A stretch of 64,000 nucleotides of DNA from Selaginella moellendorffii (Eukaryota > Streptophyta > Lycopodiopsida > Selaginellales > Selaginellaceae), in assembly GCF_000143415.4 (NCBI RefSeq), contig NW_003314308.1, forward strand, positions 1,399,350 to 1,463,349, written 5' to 3'. Made by a program: the position numbers and the translations under genes. Below, piece after piece: positions 26,368-35,393 of this stretch (the stretch's first letter is position 1; the number at the start of each line of letters is the position of its first letter). The notes under the pieces are model-generated. The model searched no databases. It saw only the letters and a list, made by a program, of their open reading frames with translations, and was not told where the DNA came from.

Positions 26368-26590
26368 GAGATCTTTACTACAGGCTTTTTGTTTTCCATA
26401 CCATTTTTTTTACAACTTTTTCCACCTCGGTAGAGTTGGGTGCTGAGAGGTAAATTTACAAGAACTCGTCGAGCTCGCTATAAGTCAAGCACGACGAAGC
26501 AAACGATGAGAAAGAGGAACGAAAGGAAAGAACACCAACAAAAAGAGAGATGAGAGATCATGGTTTTTCTATGGATCGATCGTTCTTCGC

Positions 26591-27124
26591 CTACCGGGGC
26601 TGCTGGATCCGGGTCGACAGCGAGCCCTTCCTCATCTGCGCCGCCGCCAGCTTGGGAGGAACCTTGACAAGCTTGTTGCGGGGGTCTCGAGGAGCGTAGA
26701 TCTTGGCGGCCGCCGGTGGCGGTGAAACCAGATCTATCACCTTGACGGCCCGCGGCGCGGGGCACAGATTCACATCTACAAACCCATCGCATGAATCGAT
26801 CAAAACCAGCGACAAGAAAGAAATCTCGTTACCTTGTTCTTTGAGGGTGTCCGCCTCGTCGAGCGCCCTCACATCCTCAAGATCCACGTCCTCGAATGAC
26901 ACATCCTCCTCGTCTTCCTCGGCGTAGTCGTCGAGCGTGGCGGACGCTTCCGAGACAACGCTCTCCCACTTCTCGCGGATCCAGTAATCACGGAAGGCGG
27001 GCGTGCTCTTCACCAGATTCCACCACTCGGACGAGAAATCCTCGACGCTCTCGAAGAAGGAGGGGACGAAGTGGGGAGCGTCGGGGTTGAGCGAAGAAGA
27101 AACGCAAGGCGCCTTGACAGCCAT
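26591..27124 (-). CDS. ERD15: ERD15/CID-type PAM2 protein
   Basis: ERD15-like proteins bind the MLLE domain of poly(A)-binding protein through a PAM2 motif and affect stress and abscisic acid responses. Two exons (26833-27124 and 26591-26775) surround a 57-nt intron. PAM2 is visible at residues 9-24 as [16 protein letters not shown]. It is followed by [20 protein letters not shown], the ERD15 core, and an acidic patch. The end is basic ([20 protein letters not shown]). The start at 27124 (MAVKAPC) puts PAM2 next to the N-terminus as in the family; the in-frame codon at 27172 is not ATG. The intron is a multiple of three with no stop, so a retained-intron protein with 19 extra residues is possible. 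Confidence 0.9.
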   Translation of the reverse strand: MAVKAPCVSSSLNPDAPHFVPSFFESVEDFSSEWWNLVKSTPAFRDYWIREKWESVVSEASATLDDYAEEDEEDVSFEDVDLEDVRALDEADTLKEQGNEISFLSLVLIDSCDGFVDVNLCPAPRAVKVIDLVSPPPAAAKIYAPRDPRNKLVKVPPKLAAAQMRKGSLSTRIQQPR

Positions 27125-27377
27125 GGCCACGAGCAATCTGACAAGCCCTACCTCGGGACAGAAGAAAACCAAAGACGATAAGCTCGACGGCTAGCAAATA
27201 CAAGCTGCCCACGTGTGCCATTGTCCGCCGTCGATTGTGGGAGTGCAAGGGCTCGAATCCTGCGGCCTCGCGTAGAGCTACGCAAATGCAAAGCTTGCTA
27301 ATGCACGGATCAAGAAACAAAATGCTTTGCTTGCTTGCTTGTTCCATGCTTGTTCTTGCTCGAGCACTCTGGAGAGC
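27125..27377. other. Divergent spacer ERD15 / polygalacturonase
   Basis: This 253-bp region separates two divergent genes and must hold both promoters. There is no clear core promoter motif. A run of TTGC repeats sits near 27327-27345. Confidence 0.35.
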
Positions 27378-29214
27378 ATGGAAGAAGCTCGTCTCCGCCA
27401 TCACCACCACCGCGTCGCCCTCATGATCGTGCTAGTACTGTCAATCCACCACGCTCACTGCACCACTGTAGAGACGATTGTGTCTAGCGTCGTGAGCTAT
27501 GGAGCCCGTGGAGATGGACAAACAGACGACACAAAGGTTCTCTCTTTCATAGAATGTGACGCGCCACGAACTTATATTTTTGGGAGTTTTGCAACTGACA
27601 GGCTCTGCTAGATGCATGGAATGCTGCTTGTAGCGGTGGTGGAGCGAGCAGGCGGTATGGATCCAGCAGCTATGCGTCCATGGTTCTTGTCCCCGGCGGC
27701 AGAACTTTTGTGATCTCGCCGGTGCAGCTCAAAGGTCCTTGCAAATCACTTATCACCCTCCAAGTAAATCCTTGTCAATCTCAGTCGCTAGCAATTCCAA
27801 CTTTGCTCGAGTTACATGTCTATAGGTGGCTGGAAACCTGGTCGCAAGCACTAGATTTCTCACGAGCGACGAGACAACTCGCGATTGGATTGTGATTCGG
27901 AAAGTTTCGGGACTGACGATCCAGGGCGGGGGCGTTTTGGACGGGAGAGGAAAACAATGGTGGCCCAAATCATGCAAATTCGACTCGACCCAAGTAAGTT
28001 ACATCACAACTTCTACTTTCCATTCATCACTCGCCATCTTGACAAGTTCTTGCAACTTGATCGATCGCATTTGCACGGCGAACTCGCGGAAAATTTAAAT
28101 GTGGCCACGCGCGGCAGCCCTGTCACAGAGCTCCTACGGTACCGTATAATAACCTCTCTTCCATGATCCAATTTATAACTTGGGTGCTATGTACGTGTGT
28201 ACAAACAGTCGCTCGTCCTTCACGACTCGGAAAGGGTCCTTGTCGACGGCTTGACCCTTGTCAACAGCCAACAGATCCATTTCAGTATCTTTCACAGCAG
28301 CAACGTGACCGCCACCAATTTGATCGTGTCTGCCGCAAGAAAGAGCCCTAACACCGATGGCGTTCACGTCCAGGGCTCCAAGTTCGTCAACCTTGGCACC
28401 ATCACCATAGACACAGGCATGCCAGCAAGCTTTTCTTTCTTTCTTTCTTTCTTTCCCTTTCTCACTTTGTTTGCTTTGCTTGATGGTACGAATTATATCC
28501 AGGGGACGATTGCATCTCCATTGGAGCCAACACATCTCACGTCTCCATGCGTGACATTACGTGTGGAGCCGGACATGGAATCAGGTACAATTTCGATCGA
28601 TGATTTTGCGCAAGATTTCAATTGTGATGTGATTGAAGCATCGGAAGCTTGGGAAATTACAAGAGCGCGGCATTTGTGTCCAACATCTCACTGGACGGGG
28701 CCCTCCTCGCCAATACAACCAATGGCCTCCGGATTAAGACATGGCCGGCAAGTGTATAGCATAGCTCAATTACCTGGACATTTACGTAGCCTCCATGCAG
28801 GGTGGCGTTGGCCTCGCTACAGGCATTAGCTTTCGAAATGTGCAGATGGACAACGTCAAGAACCCTATAATCATTGACCAGTTCTACTGCGACATGGAAT
28901 CATCTCCACAGGGATGCGTGAGTACTCGACTTTAGAAAGTCTGGCCGATTTTTTTTTTTATCTTCCTCTTTTGGTCGCAGGGAGAGGATCATGGAAGCGG
29001 CGTGGAGGTGCGAGACGTGGTGTATGAAAACATCAGCGGGAGCTCTGCCACCCCGGTGGGGGTCAAGCTCAACTGTAACCATCCTTGCACAGAGATCGTC
29101 ATGAGCAATATCCGGCTGATTCAAACGAGGGATGGCTCGCCCTGCACTGCCCAGTGTAGTCACGTCTATGGAAGGGCCTACAATGCCACACCTCCTCCCT
29201 GCTTGCTTGTTTGA
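27378..29214 (+). CDS. Polygalacturonase (GH28 pectinase)
   Basis: GH28 enzymes hydrolyse alpha-1,4-galacturonan in the wall. Eight or nine exons run to the stop at 29214. The start at 27378 (or 27423) gives a signal peptide ([16 protein letters not shown]). The N-terminal block [16 protein letters not shown] is a family hallmark. Four GH28 motifs are found: SPNTDGVHV (catalytic Asp), [13 protein letters not shown] (paired Asp), CGAGHGISIGSLG (catalytic His, rebuilt across an intron at about 28584-28638), and LRIKTWP (substrate-binding Arg-Lys). Late exons read [20 protein letters not shown] and the Cys-rich end [11 protein letters not shown]. The reading frame stays open through all splices I checked. 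It converges on the PPR gene with 84 bp between stop codons. Confidence 0.88.
28432..28460. repeat. (TTTC)n microsatellite in a polygalacturonase intron
   Basis: The tetramer TTTC repeats about six times just before the acceptor region of an intron and probably serves as its pyrimidine tract. Confidence 0.8.
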
Positions 29215-29298
29215 GTTTGATCAATCTTGGTGGAGCTCATTGAAACTCTTGTGCTCATTATATGAAACGTGAAAGGATCGGGTCTTGCCCGGTGAATC

Positions 29299-32214
29299 TT
29301 ATGACCCGCATCGACGGTCTTTGTTCGAAATGCCCGAAGAGAAAACACCAAACTTGGCTGCCATGGTTTGCAAAACGAATGATTGCTCCTTCCACAAGCC
29401 TGAGCTGCCATAGAGCTTGACCATGAGCATGTAACCAGCCGAGTCCCTGGAGCCAAAGTCCGACTCCACGAAGCGATCAAACACGGCCTTTCCCACCGCC
29501 ACATTGTTCCACTTGCAACAGGCGGCCAGCAGCGTCGACCATGTCACTCCACTGGCGGTGAAAGGCATGCTTTCCACCAGCACCATTGCCTCCTCCAGAC
29601 GGTTGGCTCGTCCCAGCGTGTCGATCATGCAGTGGTAGTGCTCAGCAACGGGCTCCACTGTGCTTTCACCGCCGGCACCGCGTACCAGCGCCTCGAAGTG
29701 TGACTTGGCCATCTCAACCAGTCCCGTGTGGCTGCACGCCGAGAGGATGGAGACGAGAGTGATAGCGTCGGGTTTCAAGCCTTCGTCTTTCATACTCTGG
29801 AGAGCACCAAGAACTCGATCGCTCTCTCCTCGAGCACAGTAGCCTGTCATGAGTGCGTTCCAAGTGATGACACAGAACGACTGCTGTGTGCTGTCGAAAA
29901 CTTGCTGCGCGTCCAACGCAAGCCCGGACTTTGCATAGGCGTCCACCATGCAAGAGACGAGCACCGCGTCACCGATGTCGAGCAGACCATCTCTGCACAG
30001 CACGGCATGGATGGACTTGGCTAAGGTGGCCGCGCTGCAAGCACTGCACGCCTTGAGAGCAGCGGCATAAGTCCGTGCGTCACACACCTCCCGGTGATGA
30101 TGCTGCAAGTGTGCAAACAGTCCGAGAGCCACCTCGCTCTCCCCGTTGCCAGCGTAGCCCAGTAGCAGCGAGTTCCAAGACACGATGCTGGAGCACGGCA
30201 TTGTGTCAAACACCCTGCGAGCGTCCACAAGGCTCCCACACTTTGCGTACATATCCAGAACGCTGTTTGCCACCTCGTATCCACGCCTGGAAGCTCCGCA
30301 ATGCAGTTCCATCCCTTTCTCCAGCGACCTCAGCTTCACACTCGTCCCGTCCTCAATCTGCGTCGCTTCTTCTCCGGATGAAAGGCTCGCGCAGGCTTTG
30401 AGAGCTGCCGTGTATGTTACATGGTCTGGTGTTCCAGCGGCAGCAAACACCTCCAAGGCCAGTTTTTCCTCCCCGTTTTCGGCATAAGCTTGAACTAGAG
30501 AGTTCCACGACACCATACTGTGTCTTGGCATGCTGTCGAAGACCATACGGCTGTCCAGAATGCTTCCACACTTTGCATACAGATCCACCAGAGCGTTTGC
30601 AACAAATGTGTCACCGTCACAGCCAAATCTTCGAGCCCGAGTATGAATAGCCATGCTTCTCTCGAGAACTTCCAGCTTGGAAAGTTTGGATCCGGCTGCC
30701 AGGCTCGAGCAGGCTTTCAGAGCCGCAACAAACATTGGAGGATCTGGCGTAATATGGTTCTCCGATTCAGCCAGGAGGTCTAGAGCCGCCTCCGCTTTCC
30801 CGCTCTCGACATATCCCAGAAGGAGCACTGTCCAAGAGATAGCATCCCGGCGTTTCATCTTCTCGAACACCCTCACCGCGTCCTCGACGCTCCCACACTT
30901 GCAATAAGTATCCAGCAGAGAGTTCGCCACGAAAGCCTCCCGATCACAGCCGCGGCTTGCAGCTTTCCTGTGGACTGAACTGGCTCTCTGCAAGCACCCT
31001 GACTTGACCATCCTGCCATCGACTAGCGCTCCCTTTTCAGTAGCTGCTAAGCTCGAGCATGCCTTGAAAGCAGCAACAAAAGTTCTTGCATCTGGTGTAT
31101 ATCCCCTGTGTTGCATGGCCTCAAAGAGCTCCAAGGCAACCTCTTCCTGGGCATCTTCTACGTATCCCAATATCATGACGTTCCAAGACACCACAGTCGG
31201 GCAATTCATTCTGTCAAACACCTTCCTGGCCTCGGTGACACTTCCACACTTTGAGTACATGTCGATCAAGCTGCTTGTCACGTAAGGATCGGTGTCTAGT
31301 CCCTGGCTTGCCATCTGCGAGTGGATGGCCATTCCCAGCTGCAAGGACTTCCATTTTACGACCTTCCTATCGTTGAGAGAGTCCAGAAAGCTGACAGTGC
31401 CTTCCTCTTCCCCAGCAATGCTGCCACAAGCCTGGAGCGCTGCCACGAACGCTCGAGCGTCCGGAACACACGAGCCTTGCGCTTGCATGCACGAGAAAAG
31501 CTCCAGAGCAAGCTCGCCGTCTCCATTGTCGACATGGCCCAGGATCAAAGCTGTCCACGACACCAAGTCGTGGTTCTTCATCCGGTCGAACACCCTGCGA
31601 GCGTCCGCCATGCTTCCACACCTGCCATACAAATCCATGAGTGAGCTCGCCACGAAAACATCCAACTCACAAGTTCCTTTGGCGCTAGAGTGGAGAGTCA
31701 TGGCATCGTCCAATCCCCGGAGTTTGATGCCTAGACTGTCTCCAGTTTCCTTTGCTGCTCGCAAAGTGATGGCCTTGACCGCTGCCAGCAACGTCCTCGC
31801 ATCTGGAGTAGCACCTTGTGATCGCATGAAATCGAAGAGCTGGAGAGCTTTCTCTTCTTCCCCATTCTCCACGTAGCCCAGCATCAAAACATTCCAGGCG
31901 ACCATCACATTGGCGGAACCGTGTGCCAGTCTCATGCTGTGGAAGGCATCGCTCGCAGCAGCCAAGCTTCCACACCGAACATACATCTTGACGAGAATGC
32001 CGGAGAAGTAAATGCTGCTGCTCCATGCCTCACACTGGCTCCCATCGGCGTGGATCTTACTCCCCAAATCCACGTCTCTGGAATCGCCAGCCGCTTCCAG
32101 CGCCGCCAATGCGATGCCTAGGCTATTCACATTACCAGTGCTGCTGTGCTCTGGCAATCGACGCTTCAGGCAGCCCGCGATCCAGAAGCGCCGCGCAACC
32201 GGGGATCCACGCAT
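29299..32214 (-). CDS. PPR protein, PLS-like, organelle RNA-binding
   Basis: An intronless gene codes for 971 residues filled with pentatricopeptide repeats. These proteins bind organellar RNA one base per repeat and guide editing, splicing or stability. Repeats such as VSWNVMILGYVEDAQEEVAL and SLLDTYCKCGSVEDAVRVFE recur at least nine times. Unusually, several repeats are parted by spacers of 30-50 residues, for example around the segment GALVDGRMVKSGCLQRASSV. The start MRGSPVARRFWIAGCLKRRL is basic and Ser/Arg-rich, as in a mitochondrial or plastid target peptide. The end (KFGVFSSGISNKDRRCGS) shows no E+ or DYW deaminase domain, so any editing role would need a partner. A telo-box is 9 nt upstream of the start. 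Confidence 0.9.
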   Translation of the reverse strand: MRGSPVARRFWIAGCLKRRLPEHSSTGNVNSLGIALAALEAAGDSRDVDLGSKIHADGSQCEAWSSSIYFSGILVKMYVRCGSLAAASDAFHSMRLAHGSANVMVAWNVLMLGYVENGEEEKALQLFDFMRSQGATPDARTLLAAVKAITLRAAKETGDSLGIKLRGLDDAMTLHSSAKGTCELDVFVASSLMDLYGRCGSMADARRVFDRMKNHDLVSWTALILGHVDNGDGELALELFSCMQAQGSCVPDARAFVAALQACGSIAGEEEGTVSFLDSLNDRKVVKWKSLQLGMAIHSQMASQGLDTDPYVTSSLIDMYSKCGSVTEARKVFDRMNCPTVVSWNVMILGYVEDAQEEVALELFEAMQHRGYTPDARTFVAAFKACSSLAATEKGALVDGRMVKSGCLQRASSVHRKAASRGCDREAFVANSLLDTYCKCGSVEDAVRVFEKMKRRDAISWTVLLLGYVESGKAEAALDLLAESENHITPDPPMFVAALKACSSLAAGSKLSKLEVLERSMAIHTRARRFGCDGDTFVANALVDLYAKCGSILDSRMVFDSMPRHSMVSWNSLVQAYAENGEEKLALEVFAAAGTPDHVTYTAALKACASLSSGEEATQIEDGTSVKLRSLEKGMELHCGASRRGYEVANSVLDMYAKCGSLVDARRVFDTMPCSSIVSWNSLLLGYAGNGESEVALGLFAHLQHHHREVCDARTYAAALKACSACSAATLAKSIHAVLCRDGLLDIGDAVLVSCMVDAYAKSGLALDAQQVFDSTQQSFCVITWNALMTGYCARGESDRVLGALQSMKDEGLKPDAITLVSILSACSHTGLVEMAKSHFEALVRGAGGESTVEPVAEHYHCMIDTLGRANRLEEAMVLVESMPFTASGVTWSTLLAACCKWNNVAVGKAVFDRFVESDFGSRDSAGYMLMVKLYGSSGLWKEQSFVLQTMAAKFGVFSSGISNKDRRCGS

Positions 32215-33120
32215 TCATTTTTTTTAGGGTTCTTGGGGAGTAGACCACTGCCTTTATTATAACCAAGCAAAAAGCACACTTCCAGCAAGAATGTGCACTA
32301 TAGCGTTTGTTCAATTTTTCCGCGACAAGGTAGTAGCGAACTGCTCTTTGCAAGCTCTGGGAACAAGTAGATGAACAATTGCCACGACAAATTCCAGAGC
32401 GAAGACTTGAAGGAGAAACGAGGCTGAAAATGAAACGACGGGAGTAAGCCCATGCATTGTCTGTCCTTTTTGATTACGAATGCCAATCTGGCTCCTTAGC
32501 TACAATAGAAAATGCAAGCTCTCCTTCGTGAGAGCATTCACTTTTCATTACCGCCACTGCCTTCACTATGCAATTTCGCAGTTTGTTGTTTCCAACATAG
32601 CTAAACATCATCTCTGGCTTTCATCCTCTAACTTCCTCATCCCTGAAGTGGAATTCAGAGACATATCGACCAAGCGTTACTGGCTCCCTGGATGAACCTG
32701 AAAAAGCAAGTTTAACCGTGGATCCTGTCAATATAACACAAAACTCTGCTGGAGATTGTGATCCAGTCGAGCAAAAATATCGTTTCCATGCCTCAAGCAT
32801 CTGTGAACAATACGACAAGCGATGAACAATGGTTCCTGCTCCTGGACAAGGTTCCTTTCTCCTTCACCCACAGCTCAACACCTTTGCAACCTGGATGTAC
32901 TTCGTTTGAGTGCCGAAACATTTTCAGGCATTTTCTTTAGTAATGCTTCTTTTACCACATTCCCACTTCTGACAGTATTGAAGCAGCAGCATTAGACCTG
33001 TGTTTAGGGTGAACAGCTATGTTGCAAAGTGATTTATTTGCTTTACTACTGGTCAATGCCATGACGGGGTCGCGGCCGGGTTGAAAATCTTTGCCGCGGG
33101 GAAAAGAGTCCTGGGCGCAA
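32215..33120. other. Divergent spacer PPR / kinesin
   Basis: This 906-bp region holds a telo-box (TTAGGGTT, 32224-32231) next to the PPR start. The remainder is AT-richer than the genes. No open frame with family resemblance is present on either strand. Confidence 0.5.
32224..32231 (-). promoter_or_regulatory. Telo-box before the minus-strand PPR gene
   Basis: TTAGGGTT on the plus strand (AACCCTAA in the gene direction) lies 9 nt upstream of the PPR start codon. Confidence 0.45.
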
Positions 33121-35378
33121 ATGCAGGCTGTGACTGTGCTTGTGCACATCCGGCCCTTGATCGGAGAGGAGCGATCGCAAGGAAACGATTGCGTGTCTGT
33201 TGTTCCTGGAGAGCCGCAGGTAAAATCTTGTTTAGGAAGTTTCGATCGATGTCTTTCTTTGTTTGATCAGGTCCTTACTGGGGAGCATCGTTTCACGTTT
33301 GATCGAGTCTATGGAGGCGGTGGAACTGCGCCGCCGTTTATCTTTGATCAATGCGTTCTACCGCTCGTGGAGGGATTGTTCCAAGGTTACAACGCCACCG
33401 TCTTTGCCTATGGTCAGGTGAGTGCTCCTTTCTTCTTCTTTTGTGAGCTCGTTTTTCTTTGTGTTTTTCTCTAGACTGGATCTGGAAAGACATATACAAT
33501 GGGGACAGGATACGGCAGCAAGGAGGGCGTTATCCCTCGAGTCATGGACACGCTCTTCCAGAAGATCGACGCTTTGAAGCACAAGGCGGACTTTCAAGTC
33601 CGGGTTTCTTTTATCGAGGTGAGGGGATTGCTGTTTTCTCTTTCCAACATTCTTCAGCTTCTCAAAGAACAGATTTTCAAGGAGAACGTGAGAGACCTCC
33701 TCTCTTCAAGCTCTTCTGAGTCTCATATAAAGATTCGAGAGACTGGGAGTGCAGGTGTTTTTCTCACTGGCGTCACCGAAGTGGACGTGAAAAGCTCGCA
33801 GGAAATGACTGCTTGCTTGGACAAAGGCTCGCGGTGTCGAGCGACAGGCAGCACAAGCATGAATTTGCATTCAAGGTCTCGTTGGCCGTAGAATGTTTCT
33901 TATAACACCTCACGCTGTGCATGCGCAGCCGATCCCATGCGATTTTCACCTTAAACGTCGAGCAGCGTCCAAAACTGAGTGGTGATGCGTCACGAGCTAC
34001 AGTCGATATTCTCCGTGCGAAGTTCCACCTGGTCGATCTTGCCGGCTCCGAGCGAGTAAAGAAAACAAGAGCTGACGGGGATCGTTTCAGTGAAGGTAAA
34101 CGTTCTTTCTTCGCATAACACAAATCAAGTTTGATGTGATGCAGGTGTACATATAAACCGTGGCCTTTTGGCGCTTGGCAACGTGATCAGTGCTTTAGGA
34201 GCTGACAAGAAACGAGGCCATGTCCCGTACAGGGATAGCAAACTTACACGCCTCCTACAGGTAAGATTTGAGAAGCATGACGTTGTGGTGATCGATTGTT
34301 TTTGGATGCAGGATTCACTGGGTGGGAACAGCCACACTACCATGATAGGTGAGTGAGTGGAACCTCACTTTTTCGTTCTCCTTACTCGATGTTCAGCTTG
34401 CATTAGTCCGGCCGCTTCAAATGCGGAGGAAACTCTGAACACGTTGAAGTATGCCAATCGTGCACGCAACATCCAGAACAAGCCGGTGGTATGTCTTCTC
34501 ATGTTGTATATTACATCTTTTATCCACTCCTGACGTTTTTACTGTGACAGGTTAATCGTGTAGTTGCTGAGATCCAAAAAATGCGACAAGAAGTAGAGCT
34601 GTTAAAAGGAGCAAATCAGGTAATGTCTTCTTTGGTTTCTTTGGTTGCTGACTGGGTGTGGCGTTGCTACAAGCTTAGGCTCTTGAGCAAAAGGTTGACC
34701 TCCAAGCAAAGGAGCTGGACTTTCAGGCAATGGAACTGGACGAGGCAGCAAAGCGAGAAAATGTAAGCTTTTTCCTCATAGTGGTGTAACTCTTGACAAA
34801 CTAATTTGTGTTTAGATTCTGGAGAAGAAATTGAGCTTTCTAGAGCAAGAGCTGCAAGACATCAAGGAAAGCAAAGCATTCCGCGTGCCAGAGAATCAGC
34901 AGAGTGTAAGTCGTATTTGTATCTCTGCCAACTTTGAAGGTGATTTTTGGTATCGTAGGCTGGTCAAGAAGTGGTGGAAGTGATCGTGAAGTGGGAATTA
35001 AATGGAGAGCTTATCGCCATCATCAGTATTGGAAAGAGAGCCAAGCTTTCGGAGCTACGAGCCCAGGTCACTCCAAGAGTTCCTCGTCTGAAGCGGGGTT
35101 TTACTTTCATTTTGTGTGAGGGACCTGTCGGCCAAGATCTGGAAGATCAAATCCGTGTGGTGTCGTTCAAGAACGACACTGGCGCTTTCGTTGTGGTGGT
35201 TCGTCCCCCAGCAACGCGAAGTTTTGCAAGCTTGAAACGAACCCCGCTCGTAGAAGTGACCAAGAATGACGAGCCGGTGAAGCTTGTGAAGACGAGCGCT
35301 CCGAGAAGAGAGAAAATATCGCTGGCCCAGAGAGCCAAGATGAGCGTCGTTGATGATATACTAGCTAAGCTTCACTAG
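33121..35378 (+). CDS. Short kinesin-4-like motor with unusual C-terminal domain
   Basis: About 14 exons encode a plus-end microtubule motor of the KIN-4 type. Exon 1 (33121-33219) reads [20 protein letters not shown] and ends VVPGEPQ, both typical of KIN-4. Motor motifs are complete: [15 protein letters not shown] (P-loop, built across an intron), [14 protein letters not shown] (switch I, across an intron), [12 protein letters not shown] (switch II), and [20 protein letters not shown]. After the neck ([20 protein letters not shown]) there are only two short coiled-coil exons, then a globular tail [20 protein letters not shown] up to a basic end. KIN-4 proteins normally have about 1,000 residues; this has about 600. 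The tail family is not one I recognise. The next gene starts 15 nt after the stop. Confidence 0.88.
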
Positions 35379-35393
35379 GTGATTATAACTTTG

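Noticed and set aside
27240-27262. GGCTCGAATCC resembling a tRNA B box
   Set aside because: One mismatch in the key part and no A box or cloverleaf. It lies in the ERD15/polygalacturonase spacer.
29714-31876. Plus-strand and shifted frames over the first PPR gene
   Set aside because: The minus-strand frame is unbroken over 971 codons with repeated PPR motifs; the others follow it as shadows.
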